Shown piece after piece: positions 1 to 8,125 of a stretch of 64,000 nt of DNA (positions are counted from its first letter, which is position 1; every line of letters starts with the position of its first letter). The position numbers were made by a program, and so were the translations under genes. The notes under the pieces are model-generated. The model did no database searches and was not told where the DNA came from. It saw nothing but the letters and a program-made list of their open reading frames with translations. The stretch comes from Bordetella sp. BOR01. GTDB taxonomy: Bacteria; Pseudomonadota; Gammaproteobacteria; Burkholderiales; Burkholderiaceae_B. The stretch is taken from positions 744,001-808,000 of the forward strand of contig NZ_JAHUWT010000003.1 in the NCBI RefSeq assembly GCF_019218885.1. Direction: 5' to 3'.

Positions 1-820
1 AGGCCGGCAGGATCATGATGTAGACCTCGGGGTGCCCGAAGAACCAGAACACGTGCTGGTACAGCACCGGGTCGCCGCCGGCGGCGGCGTTGAAGAAGCC
101 GGTACCGAAGTGGCGGTCGGTCAGCACCATGGTGATGGCGGCGGCCAGCACGGGCATCACGGCGATCAGCAGGAAGGCGGTGATCAGCCAGGTCCAGCAG
201 AACAACGGCATCTTCATCAGGGTCATGCCGGGCGCGCGCATGTTCAGGATGGTGACGATGACGTTGATGGCGCCCATGATGGACGAGGCGCCCATGATGT
301 GGATGGCGAAGATGGCCAGGTCCATGCCGGGGCCCATCTGGCCCGACAGGGGCGCGTACAGCGTCCAGCCCGCGGCGGTGGCGCCGCCGGGCACGAAGAA
401 CGACGCGGTCAGCATGATGGCGGCCACCGGCAGCAGCCAGAAGCTGAAGTTGTTCATGCGCGCAAACGCCATGTCGGATGCGCCGATCTGCATCGGGATC
501 ATCCAGTTGGCGAAGCCCACGAACGACGGCATGATGGCGCCGAACACCATGATCAGGCCGTGCATGGTGGTGAACTGGTTGAACAGTTCGGGCTGGAAGA
601 ACTGCAGGCCGGGCTCGAACAGCTCGGTACGCAGCAACAAGGCCAGCGTGCCGCCTTCAAGCAGCATGACGAACGAGAAGATGAGATACATCGTCCCGAT
701 GTCTTTGTGGTTCGTGGCGAATAGCCAACGACGCCAGCCGGTAGGCATGGCGTGGTGGTCATCGTGGTCGTGACCGTGACTGTGGCCGGGCGACACGTGG
801 TCTACAGTGGCGCTGCTCAT
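1..820 (-). CDS. ctaD: Cytochrome c oxidase subunit I, partial (C-terminal part beyond the window)
   Basis: This is the heme-copper catalytic subunit of an aa3-type terminal oxidase, an inner-membrane proton pump that reduces O2. The 273 visible codons start at the ATG read from 820, behind a good Shine-Dalgarno (AGGAAGGAG). A His-rich cytoplasmic N-terminus (about residues 8-24) is followed by WLFATNHKDIGTMYLIF, TTMHGLIMVFGA with the heme-a ligand His, and near the edge WFFGHPEVYI with the Cu-B ligand His. These are invariant subunit I motifs. It lies 94 bp downstream of ctaC on the same strand and is presumably in the same operon. The rest of the gene is outside the window. Confidence 0.97.
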   Translation of the reverse strand, partial: MSSATVDHVSPGHSHGHDHDDHHAMPTGWRRWLFATNHKDIGTMYLIFSFVMLLEGGTLALLLRTELFEPGLQFFQPELFNQFTTMHGLIMVFGAIMPSFVGFANWMIPMQIGASDMAFARMNNFSFWLLPVAAIMLTASFFVPGGATAAGWTLYAPLSGQMGPGMDLAIFAIHIMGASSIMGAINVIVTILNMRAPGMTLMKMPLFCWTWLITAFLLIAVMPVLAAAITMVLTDRHFGTGFFNAAAGGDPVLYQHVFWFFGHPEVYIMILPA

Positions 821-914
821 GATGGACTCCTTCCTGCTGATTGCCGGTCTCGGTCCAGGAGGCCGGCAGGTGTCTCTTGACGGGTTCTGCTAACAGGGGA
901 ACGGGGCCGCGCGA

Positions 915-2072
915 TCAGCGCGCGGCCACGACGTCCTTGGGCTGCACCACGGGATCTTCACCCTTGCCCGCATTGCTCCAGGCATTGCGCGTATAGGTAA
1001 TGACCGCGGCGACTTCGACATCGTTGAGCTGGTCCGCGAAGGGCGCCATGGCCGTACCGGGACGGCCATGCAGCACGGTCTTGATTTGCGCATCTTTCGG
1101 GCCCAGGACGGTCTTGTCGCCGTCGAGCGCGGGGAAGGAACCGGGCACGCCCTTGCCGTTGGCCTGGTGACAGGCCACGCAGTTGGCGCCGAAGACTTTC
1201 TCGCCACGGGCGATCAGCTCTTCCTTGGTCCATTCTTTGTTGGGATCGTCGGCGTTGGCCGCCAGCTTCTTTTTCTGCTCTTCGGCCCACTTGCCGTAGT
1301 CTTCTTGCGACTTGACCTCGACCACGATGGGCATGAAGGCGTGGTCTTTGCCGCACAGTTCGGCGCACTGGCCGCGGTAGATACCGGGCTTCTGGGCACG
1401 GAACCAGGTGTCGCGCAGGAAACCGGGGATGGCGTCTTGCTTGACGCCGAAGTCGGGCACCATCCACGAGTGGATGACGTCGGCGGCGGTCAGCACGATG
1501 CGCACTTTCTGATCAACCGGCACCACCAGGTGGTTGTCGACTTCCATCAGGTAGAACTCGCCCTTGGGCTCGCGGCCTTCGATCTGGGCGCGCGGCGTAG
1601 CCAGCGTGGACAGGAACTTGACGCCGGTGGCTGGGCCGTCGATGTATTCGTAGCCCCACTTCCATTGGTAGCCAGTGACCTTCACGGTAAGGTCGGCGCT
1701 GGAGGTGTCTTTCATGGCGACCACGGTCTTGGTGGCCGGCAGCGCCATGGCGATGACGATGATGAAGGGGATGACGGTCCAGGCGACTTCCACGCCCAGG
1801 TGCTCATGGAAAGTGGCGGCCTTGTGCCCGCGCGACTTCCGGTGCGCCCAGATGGAATAGAACATCACGCCGAACACGCCGATGAAGATCACGCCACAGA
1901 TGATCAGCAACAGCCAATGCAGCCACATGACGTCTTGCGCGATCTGGGTCACGCCTTCGTGCAGGTTGAGCTGGTTGACTCTCGGGCCGCCGGGCATGTC
2001 TTGTACCTGCGCGTTGACGACACTGCCCGAAAGCAATGCACAGGCGCCCAGTATCCCTCTCCACTTCTTCAT
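915..2072 (-). CDS. ctaC: Cytochrome c oxidase subunit II with fused cytochrome c domain
   Basis: Subunit II carries the Cu-A centre that takes electrons from cytochrome c and passes them to subunit I. The 385-aa protein has a signal peptide (MKKWRGILGACALLSG..), two membrane segments near residues 45-120, and the Cu-A loop CAELCGKDHAFM. It ends with an extra C-terminal class I cytochrome c domain with the heme motif CVACH near residue 300, so electrons can enter through a covalently attached heme c. An upstream in-frame codon would lengthen it by 33 residues. The ATG at 2072 is preferred because it has GAGGTAAGC upstream and starts exactly at the signal peptide. ctaD follows. Confidence 0.95.
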   Translation of the reverse strand: MKKWRGILGACALLSGSVVNAQVQDMPGGPRVNQLNLHEGVTQIAQDVMWLHWLLLIICGVIFIGVFGVMFYSIWAHRKSRGHKAATFHEHLGVEVAWTVIPFIIVIAMALPATKTVVAMKDTSSADLTVKVTGYQWKWGYEYIDGPATGVKFLSTLATPRAQIEGREPKGEFYLMEVDNHLVVPVDQKVRIVLTAADVIHSWMVPDFGVKQDAIPGFLRDTWFRAQKPGIYRGQCAELCGKDHAFMPIVVEVKSQEDYGKWAEEQKKKLAANADDPNKEWTKEELIARGEKVFGANCVACHQANGKGVPGSFPALDGDKTVLGPKDAQIKTVLHGRPGTAMAPFADQLNDVEVAAVITYTRNAWSNAGKGEDPVVQPKDVVAAR

Positions 2073-2211
2073 GCTTACCTCGAAACACGGCGCGGGCGTT
2101 CCCGCGCCCCTTGGTTCAGGCACGGAATACACGCAATTTATTAGACGGCAGGTACGAGCCCACGCTGACAACAGCCGGTCTGCCCCACTCGAATCACAAA
2201 GAAACCGCAGA

Positions 2212-2240
2212 ATTATAGCGGACGCGCAACCCGATGTAAT
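2212..2240 (-). promoter_or_regulatory. Putative sigma-70 promoter of ctaC-ctaD
   Basis: On the minus strand a consensus -10 TATAAT (2217 to 2212) lies 17 bp from ATTACA (2240 to 2235). Transcription would start near 2205, giving a leader of about 130 nt before ctaC. This is seen by motif only. The -35 is a weak match. Confidence 0.45.
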
Positions 2241-2313
2241 TTAGGGCTCTTGAATCATGCCTGGATGCCCCCATTTGGAGCCGCCTTGTCGAGCCTACAC
2301 TAAAATCTGCGCC

Positions 2314-3144
2314 ATGCCGAAAAGCCCACCCCACGACGATCCGGCGCGCCTGGCCGCGCTATACACGCAATTGGCCGCGCGCGTACAAGAACATCCACCC
2401 GAGCTGGCCCGACCGCTGTATATCGCCGACCGTTGCTGCGGCTGGGCCACGCATGCTGCTTGCGATGCCCTGGGCCGCCTGGCGCGGGTGCGCGTGCAAG
2501 CCGATGCCTTGCGCATAGGCAGCGGGCTCGAAGCCGGGCCGGACCTGACCGCATTGCTGGCCGACGTCGCGCAGGCGCTGCGCGCGGCCGATTGCCTGCG
2601 CGGCTGGCGCGATGAATTGCTGGATGTGACGGCCGCCGAAGAATGCCTGGGCGTCATCGAGCGCGCCGCCATGCGGCCGCTGGGGCTGTTGACGCGGGCG
2701 GTGCACCTGAACGCCTGGACCCCCGACGGCCGCTTGTGGATTGCCCGGCGGGCACTGAGCAAATCCACCGATCCCGGCATGTGGGACACCTTGGTGGGCG
2801 GGTTGGTCAGCAGCCAGGAAGACCTTGAGCAGGCGCTGCTGCGCGAATGCGCCGAAGAAGCCGGGCTGGACCCCGCCCCGCTGGCCGGCCGCTCGCCGCT
2901 GCGCACGATCCTGCGCATGCACCGCCGGCTGCCCGAGGGCTACCAGGTCGAAGACTTGCTGACCAGCACCTGCGTGCTGCCGGCCGGCACCCAGCCGGCC
3001 AACCGCGATGGCGAAGTCATGGAAATCGCGCACGTCGCCGTGAGTGAAGCCGTGCGCCACATTGCCGACGGCGAATTCACCGTGGAAGCCTCGCTGGTGA
3101 TCCTGGAAGACATCATGCAGCGGCGCGCGCACGGGGAAATCTAG
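2314..3144 (+). CDS. Nudix hydrolase with N-terminal DUF4743-type region
   Basis: This 276-aa protein is probably a cytoplasmic hydrolase of nucleoside-diphosphate-linked compounds; its substrate is not known. The Nudix box is complete in the second half (about residues 160-185): G-x5-E-x7-RE-x2-EE-x-G, here starting GGLVSSQE and ending RECAEEAGL, which binds the catalytic Mg2+. The roughly 120-residue N-terminal part resembles the DUF4743 domain found before Nudix domains in thiamine-pyrophosphokinase-like proteins. An in-frame ATG at 2257 exists. The ATG at 2314 is preferred because TACACTAAAAT (2296-2306) immediately before it looks like a -10 element. It is divergent from ctaC and convergent with the dehydratase gene. 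Confidence 0.85.
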   Translation: MPKSPPHDDPARLAALYTQLAARVQEHPPELARPLYIADRCCGWATHAACDALGRLARVRVQADALRIGSGLEAGPDLTALLADVAQALRAADCLRGWRDELLDVTAAEECLGVIERAAMRPLGLLTRAVHLNAWTPDGRLWIARRALSKSTDPGMWDTLVGGLVSSQEDLEQALLRECAEEAGLDPAPLAGRSPLRTILRMHRRLPEGYQVEDLLTSTCVLPAGTQPANRDGEVMEIAHVAVSEAVRHIADGEFTVEASLVILEDIMQRRAHGEI

Positions 3145-3178
3145 CGGCGCAGCAGTCCGGCAGGTGGCCAACAGCAGC

Positions 3179-3209
3179 AGGTGTCAGGCTCCGCAGGTGC
3201 CTGACACCT
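3179..3209. repeat. Perfect 11-bp inverted repeat between convergent genes
   Basis: AGGTGTCAGGC (3179-3189) and GCCTGACACCT (3199-3209) form an 11-bp stem with a 9-nt loop. It lies between the convergent Nudix and dehydratase genes, without a T tract on either side. It could act as a two-way transcription barrier or be a dispersed palindromic repeat. Only one copy was noticed in this window. Confidence 0.7.
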
Positions 3210-3236
3210 GGCCGCATCCGGCCATATCCGCGCGGC

Positions 3237-5021
3237 TCAGTGCGAATGGCGCGGGTCGCCCCGCGTCTCGACCACCCGCAGATACAGCGTGGCCGGCTCC
3301 AGGCAACCGCCCGTGGACAACTGCCCCACCAGTTGCCGGTAGATTTCTTGCCAGGGCGTCTGCGACGGCGGAATCGGCAAGGGCTTTGCATTGGCCTTGC
3401 GCCGCGCCATCTCGCCGGCATCCACCAGCAGGGTGACCGAGCGCTGGTTCAGGTCGACACGCAGGCGATCGTTGGTCTGCAACAGGCCCAGGCCGCCACC
3501 CACCGCGGCTTCGGGCGACATGTTCAAGATAGACGGGCTGGCCGAGGTGCCGCTCTGGCGCCCATCGCCCAGGCAGGGCAAGGAATCCACGCCGCGCTTG
3601 ATCAGGTGCGCGGGCGGCGCCATGTTCACCACCTCGGCGCTGCCCGGATAGCCCACGTCGCCGCAGCCCCGGATCACCAGGATGCAATGCTCATCGATAT
3701 TCAGCGCCGGGTCTTCGATGCGGGCATGGTAGTCCTCGGGGCCGTCAAAAACGATGGCGCGCGCCTCGAAGGCATTCTCGTCGCCGGGCGATTCCAGGTA
3801 TGAACGCCGGAATGCCTCGCCCACCACCGACATCTTCATGATGGCGCTGTCGAAGAAGTTGCCCGACAACACGATGAATCCGGCGCGATGCAGCAGCGGC
3901 GCCTGATAGGCGCGGATCACATCGCGGTCGTGCGCCGCCGAGGCCGCCGCGATATCGTTCACGGTGCGGCCCGATACCGTCAGGCAGCCGCCATGCAGCC
4001 GCCCTGCCGCCTGCAGTTCGTGCAGCACGGCGGGCACGCCGCCTGCGCGGTGGAAGCTTTCTCCCAGGTATTCGCCGGCCGGCACGCAGTTCACCAGCAG
4101 GGGAATGTCTTCCCCCAGCCGCTGCCAGTCCGCCAGCGACAAATCGACGCCAGCGTGGCGGGCAATGGCGATCAGGTGGGGCGGGCAGTTGCTCGAGGCC
4201 CCCAGCGCCGAGGCCACCACGATGGCGTTCTCGAACGCCTGGCGGGTCAGGATATGCGACGGGCGCAGGTCTTCCCGCACCATGTCACAGATGCGCATGC
4301 CGGTGGCGTAAGCCATCTGCCCGCGTTCCCGGTATGGGGCGGGGATGCTGGCGCAGCCCGGCAGCGACATGCCCAGGGCCTCGGCCAGCGAGTTCATCGA
4401 CAAGGCCGTGCCCATGGTGTTGCAGTGCCCCACGGATGGCGACGAGGCCGTGGCCAGCGTCATGAAGCCTTCGTAATCGATCTTGCCGGCGGCCATCAGG
4501 TTGCGTGCGTGCCAGATCACCGTACCCGACCCCACCCGCTTGCCTTCGTGCCAGCCGTCCAGCATGGGGCCGCCCGACAGCACGATGGCGGGAATATCGA
4601 CCGTGGCGGCGGCCATCAGGCACGCCGGCGTGGTCTTGTCGCACCCCGTGGTCAGCACCACGCCATCCAGCGGATAGCCGTGCAGGATCTCGACCAGCCC
4701 CAGGTAGGCCAGGTTGCGGTCCAGGGCGGCGGTGGGCCGGCGCCCCTGCTCGGCCAGCGGATGCACCGGGAACTCCATGGGAATGCCGCCCGCATCGCGT
4801 ATGCCGGCCTTGATGCGGTCCGCCAATTGCAGGTGGTGCCGGTTGCAGGGCGTCAGGTCACTGCCGGTCTGGGCGATGCCGATGATCGGCCGGCCCGATT
4901 GCAGCTCGCCGCGCGTAATGCCGGAATTCAAGTAGCGCTCGACATAGATCGCGGTCATGTCGGCGTGGGAGGGGTCGTCGAACCATTTCTGGCTGCGCAG
5001 CTTGCGGGGCGTCTGGGGCAT
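3237..5021 (-). CDS. IlvD/Edd-family dehydratase, probably an aldonate (sugar-acid) dehydratase
   Basis: This 594-aa member of the IlvD/Edd family probably dehydrates a sugar acid such as an arabonate or xylonate to a 2-keto-3-deoxy acid, rather than serving in branched-chain amino acid synthesis. The three cluster cysteines of the [2Fe-2S] sugar-acid subgroup are visible in TPCNRHH, TGCDKTTPAC and GHCNTMGTA. The ATG at 5021 is preferred over an in-frame start six codons upstream because family members begin near this point (PQTPRKLRSQKWFDDPSHAD). It lies 66 bp downstream of dctP, in the same direction as a TRAP transporter operon under a LacI-type repressor. That context supports a role in uptake and breakdown of a sugar acid. 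The exact substrate cannot be read from sequence. Confidence 0.88.
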   Translation of the reverse strand: MPQTPRKLRSQKWFDDPSHADMTAIYVERYLNSGITRGELQSGRPIIGIAQTGSDLTPCNRHHLQLADRIKAGIRDAGGIPMEFPVHPLAEQGRRPTAALDRNLAYLGLVEILHGYPLDGVVLTTGCDKTTPACLMAAATVDIPAIVLSGGPMLDGWHEGKRVGSGTVIWHARNLMAAGKIDYEGFMTLATASSPSVGHCNTMGTALSMNSLAEALGMSLPGCASIPAPYRERGQMAYATGMRICDMVREDLRPSHILTRQAFENAIVVASALGASSNCPPHLIAIARHAGVDLSLADWQRLGEDIPLLVNCVPAGEYLGESFHRAGGVPAVLHELQAAGRLHGGCLTVSGRTVNDIAAASAAHDRDVIRAYQAPLLHRAGFIVLSGNFFDSAIMKMSVVGEAFRRSYLESPGDENAFEARAIVFDGPEDYHARIEDPALNIDEHCILVIRGCGDVGYPGSAEVVNMAPPAHLIKRGVDSLPCLGDGRQSGTSASPSILNMSPEAAVGGGLGLLQTNDRLRVDLNQRSVTLLVDAGEMARRKANAKPLPIPPSQTPWQEIYRQLVGQLSTGGCLEPATLYLRVVETRGDPRHSH

Positions 5022-5053
5022 GGCGAATCTACGATGCAACGGTAAGCGATGAA

Positions 5054-5075
5054 GCCGGGCCCATGCGGGCCCGGC
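5054..5075 (-). other. Strong intergenic hairpin between dctP and the dehydratase gene
   Basis: GCCGGGCCC (5054-5062), an ATGC loop and GGGCCCGGC (5067-5075) form a 9-bp all-GC stem directly after the dctP stop. There is no T run, so full termination is unlikely. Such hairpins often protect the mRNA of the abundant binding protein or reduce expression of the following gene; that role is an inference here. Confidence 0.6.
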
Positions 5076-5087
5076 ACGACGCGCGCA

Positions 5088-6104
5088 TCAGCCGCGCGCT
5101 TTCTGGATTTCGTCTTGCAGTTCCTTGACCAGCTCAGGGCCCAGTTCCTGGGTGTACTTGTCCACCACGGGCTGCACCTTCTGCCGCATGCGGGCGATTT
5201 CCTCATCGGACACGACATTGATCTTCATGCCGTGCTCTTTCAGGGTATCCATCGCCTTCTTGGAATCGGCGCGGCTATCCTTGCGTTCGAAATCGCGCGA
5301 AGCCACGGCGGCCTGGCGGATCAGCTTCTGCTCGTCGGGCGAGAGCGTGTCCCACCATTTCTTGGACGCCAGCACCACCCATGGGGTGTACACGTGGCGC
5401 GTCATGGTCAGGTACGGCTGCACTTCATAGAATTTACTGCTTTGTATGGTGGTCACGGGATTTTCCTGGCCATCCACCGTACGGGTCTCCAGGGCGGTAA
5501 ACAATTCCGAGAACGGCATGGGCACGGCATTGGCGCCCAGGGCGTTGAACACCCCCAGGGCCACCTGGTTCTGCATCACGCGCAGCTTGATGCCTTCCAG
5601 GTCTTCGGCCTTGACCACGGGGTGCTTGGAATTGGTCAGGTTGCGAAAGCCGTTTTCCCAGTACACCAGGCCCACCAGGCCCTTGGTCTCCAGCTTCTTC
5701 AGCAGGCGTTCGCCTAGCTGGCCGTCCAGCACGGCATCGGCTTCCTGGTCGCTGTTGAACAGGAACGGCAAGTCGAACACGCCGAATTCCTTGACCATGG
5801 TGGCCAGCGGCGCGGTCGAACCCACCATCATTTCCTGCACGCCGCCCGCCAGCGCGCTTTGCATCTGTTCGTCCGAGCCCAGGCTGGCCGAGCCGAACGT
5901 CTTCATCTTCATCTTGCCGCCGCTGAGCTTTTCGAGCTCTTGCGCCAATTGCCGCGCGGCGCGGCCCTGGACGCTATCGTCGTTCAGGCCATAGCCGAAG
6001 CGGATGAGCCGCGGCTTGATGTCCTGCGCACCGGCCACACCGGCGGCCACGCAGGACGCGGCCATCGCCAGGGCCAATAGGGTGTGCTTGCAAGTCTTGT
6101 ACAT
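5088..6104 (-). CDS. dctP: TRAP transporter solute-binding protein, DctP family
   Basis: This 338-aa periplasmic receptor of a TRAP transporter delivers its ligand to the DctQM membrane pair. It has a signal peptide (MYKTCKHTLLALAMAASC.., cleavage after the GAQ region around residue 27). The DctP fold follows, with LRVMQNQV carrying the conserved Arg that binds the ligand carboxylate, and ALETRTVDGQENP. The start is fixed by an excellent Shine-Dalgarno (AAAGGAGGAG) before the ATG at 6104. The frame stays open far upstream across dctM, but that is a high-GC shadow. The dehydratase next door and the LacI repressor suggest a sugar-acid ligand. Confidence 0.93.
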   Translation of the reverse strand: MYKTCKHTLLALAMAASCVAAGVAGAQDIKPRLIRFGYGLNDDSVQGRAARQLAQELEKLSGGKMKMKTFGSASLGSDEQMQSALAGGVQEMMVGSTAPLATMVKEFGVFDLPFLFNSDQEADAVLDGQLGERLLKKLETKGLVGLVYWENGFRNLTNSKHPVVKAEDLEGIKLRVMQNQVALGVFNALGANAVPMPFSELFTALETRTVDGQENPVTTIQSSKFYEVQPYLTMTRHVYTPWVVLASKKWWDTLSPDEQKLIRQAAVASRDFERKDSRADSKKAMDTLKEHGMKINVVSDEEIARMRQKVQPVVDKYTQELGPELVKELQDEIQKARG

Positions 6105-6154
6105 GATGCTCCTCCTTTGGTTGCTCAATAGCGCTGGCGGCGGTCGTTGCCGTT

Positions 6155-7435
6155 CTAGTAAAGCCAGCGCGCGGGTACGGTGATCAGCTCCGGGAAGATC
6201 ACCAGAATGACGATCAGGGCGGTATAGGCGGCCACATAGCGCCACACGCCCCGGCAGATGGTTTCCATATTGATGCGCGCCACGCCGCACACCACGTTCA
6301 GCACGGTGCCGACGGGCGGGGTCAGCAGGCCCACGCAGCCCACCATGACGAACATCACGCCGAAGTAGACGGGATCGATCCCCGCCTTGGTGATCACCGG
6401 CATCAGTACCGGCGCCAGGATCAGGATGGTGGGGGTCAGGTCCATCACGGTGCCGACCAGGGTCAGCAGCACCATCAGGTAGAACATCAGCATCTTGGGC
6501 TGATCGAGTACCGGATCGAGCAGCGTGATCAGGTCCTGGGGCATGTCGGCCAGGGTGATCATGTACGACGACACCATGGCCGCGGCCACCAGGAACATCA
6601 CTACGGCCGTGGTGCGCGCGGCGCTGATGAACAGGCGGCCGAGATCGCGCACGGTGATCTCGCGGTAGATGAACAGGCTGACCACCAGCGCATACACGGC
6701 GGCCACCACGGCAGCCTCGGTGGGCGTGAAGACGCCGCCGCGCAAGCCGCCGATGATGATCACGGGCAGCATCAGCGCCCATATGGCCTGCCGCAACGCA
6801 CGCAGGCGTGCCCCCCAGGACTCGCGCGGCGTGGGCGCCAGGGCGCCGTGCCGGCGCGCCACCCAGGTCCAGACGGCAACCAGGGTCAGCCCCATCAGCA
6901 GGCCCGGCGCGATACCGGCGAAGAACAGTTTGGTAATGGACACATTGGTGGCCACGCCGAAGATGATGAACGAGATCGATGGCGGGATGATGGGCGCGAC
7001 GATGCCGCCGGCGGCGATCAGGCCCGAGGCCTGTTCCGCGCTGTAGCCCTTGTCGCGCAGCATGGGGATCAGCAGCGTGCCCAGCGCGGCCGCGTCGGCC
7101 ACCGCCGAGCCCGACAACGCGGCCAGCAGCACGCTGGCGAAGATGGCCACATAACCCAGGCCGCCCCGGATGTGGCCCACGAACATGCCGGCCAGGTTGA
7201 CGATGCGGCGCGATATGCCGCCGGCGTTCATCACTTCGCCAGCCAGCATGAACAGCGGCACGGCCATCAGCGTGAAGCTGTTGGCGCCCGACAGCATGTT
7301 CTGCGCCAGGATCTGCGAATCGAAGAAATTCAACTGGAACATCAGGGCGACCGCGCTGAGCAGCAGCGCGAACGCGATCGGCATGCCCAGGGCGATCAGC
7401 CCCAGCAGCACGGCCAGGAATAGGGTCAGTGTCAT
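6155..7435 (-). CDS. dctM: TRAP transporter large permease subunit, DctM family
   Basis: This 426-aa inner-membrane protein is the ion-coupled translocation subunit of the TRAP system. The whole length is hydrophobic, with about 12 membrane segments. Family signatures include MLAGEVMNAGGISRRIVNLA near the N-terminus, IVAPIIPPSISFIIFG in the middle and GLLTPPVGTVLNVV near the C-terminus. Length is normal for the family. It sits 30 bp after dctQ and 50 bp before dctP, in the usual order Q-M-P here. Confidence 0.94.
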   Translation of the reverse strand: MTLTLFLAVLLGLIALGMPIAFALLLSAVALMFQLNFFDSQILAQNMLSGANSFTLMAVPLFMLAGEVMNAGGISRRIVNLAGMFVGHIRGGLGYVAIFASVLLAALSGSAVADAAALGTLLIPMLRDKGYSAEQASGLIAAGGIVAPIIPPSISFIIFGVATNVSITKLFFAGIAPGLLMGLTLVAVWTWVARRHGALAPTPRESWGARLRALRQAIWALMLPVIIIGGLRGGVFTPTEAAVVAAVYALVVSLFIYREITVRDLGRLFISAARTTAVVMFLVAAAMVSSYMITLADMPQDLITLLDPVLDQPKMLMFYLMVLLTLVGTVMDLTPTILILAPVLMPVITKAGIDPVYFGVMFVMVGCVGLLTPPVGTVLNVVCGVARINMETICRGVWRYVAAYTALIVILVIFPELITVPARWLY

Positions 7436-7465
7436 GGTAAGGCGTGCGTAGAGTCGGGGCGGCGC

Positions 7466-8014
7466 TCAGGCGAGCGGGTCTTCGGGACTGGCATCCAGGG
7501 GCGGTTCGCCGCCGGCCAGGATCCGGGCCAGGTCGACCAGCACGATCAACCCCATCGCCACGGCGGCGTACAGTACGGCCGCATCGAACACGGCCATGGG
7601 CAGGCCGGTGACCGGCAGGCGGGTATCCATGCCGATGACGGTCTGTTTCCAGCTTCCGTCGGCCATCAGCCACAGCACCCACAGGGTCAGCAACTGGCAG
7701 GCAATGTGGGTGAGCTTGCGAGCCCCCGGCCCAAAACGCTGCACCAGCATCGTGACGCCGATGTGCTGGTGCTCGCGCAGCGCCAGGACGGCACCCAGGA
7801 AGATCAGCCACACAAAGGCCAGCCGCGACAACTCGTCGGACACGTTGATGCCGGAATTGAACAGGTAGCGCAAGGCGACATTGCCGAACAGCAGCACGAC
7901 CATGGCGGCCAGGCAGGCCACCATCAGCCAGGTCTGCAGTCGGCTGCAGGCATCGGCAGTGCGCGCCAGCCACGTGCGCACGCCACGGGCCCGGTGCCGG
8001 GAAGCAGGCGGCAT
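7466..8014 (-). CDS. dctQ: TRAP transporter small permease subunit, DctQ family
   Basis: This 182-aa membrane protein is the small subunit that pairs with DctM. Four hydrophobic segments are visible, the first being TWLMVACLAAMVVLLFGN near residue 35. The motif RYLFNSGINVSDELSRLAFVW is split over the first loop and second helix and is typical of DctQ. A TTG nine codons upstream is in frame. The ATG at 8014 is preferred because GGAG lies 9 nt upstream and it leaves a short leader after the predicted promoter. It is the first gene of the repressed operon. Confidence 0.9.
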   Translation of the reverse strand: MPPASRHRARGVRTWLARTADACSRLQTWLMVACLAAMVVLLFGNVALRYLFNSGINVSDELSRLAFVWLIFLGAVLALREHQHIGVTMLVQRFGPGARKLTHIACQLLTLWVLWLMADGSWKQTVIGMDTRLPVTGLPMAVFDAAVLYAAVAMGLIVLVDLARILAGGEPPLDASPEDPLA

Positions 8015-8051
8015 GGGTTGTCTCCGATTGATATTTTTCAAATGTTGGGCG

Positions 8052-8067
8052 ATGTTAGCGCTAACAT
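8052..8067. promoter_or_regulatory. Perfect 16-bp palindromic operator of the LacI/GntR type
   Basis: ATGTTAGCGCTAACAT is a perfect palindrome with the central CG and flanking spacing typical of LacI-family operators. It closely resembles the gluconate-repressor (GntR) operator, ATGTTACCGGTAACAT. It covers the predicted -10 and spacer of the dctQ promoter and lies 58 bp from the lacI-family start codon, so it could also give autoregulation. Confidence 0.85.
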
Positions 8068-8081
8068 ATGGCGACTGTAAA
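8052..8081 (-). promoter_or_regulatory. Predicted promoter of dctQMP-dehydratase operon
   Basis: On the minus strand TTTACA (8081 to 8076) and TAACAT (8057 to 8052) are separated by 18 bp. Transcription would start near 8045, about 30 nt before dctQ. The palindromic operator occupies the -10 and much of the spacer, a layout that gives direct repression. Confidence 0.6.
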
Positions 8082-8125
8082 GCCCTTCCGGCAGACTACG
8101 CACTTTTCCTGACACGGACCCCGAC

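Noticed and set aside
3888-5045. 385-aa open frame on the plus strand
   Set aside because: It is antisense to the IlvD/Edd dehydratase, His/Arg/Gln-rich, and has no recognisable domain.
6105-7973. Open frame continuing upstream of dctP to give a 961-aa protein
   Set aside because: It overlaps dctM and dctQ in another frame, is rich in Arg, Gly and Ala without family motifs, and a strong Shine-Dalgarno marks the true dctP start at 6104.
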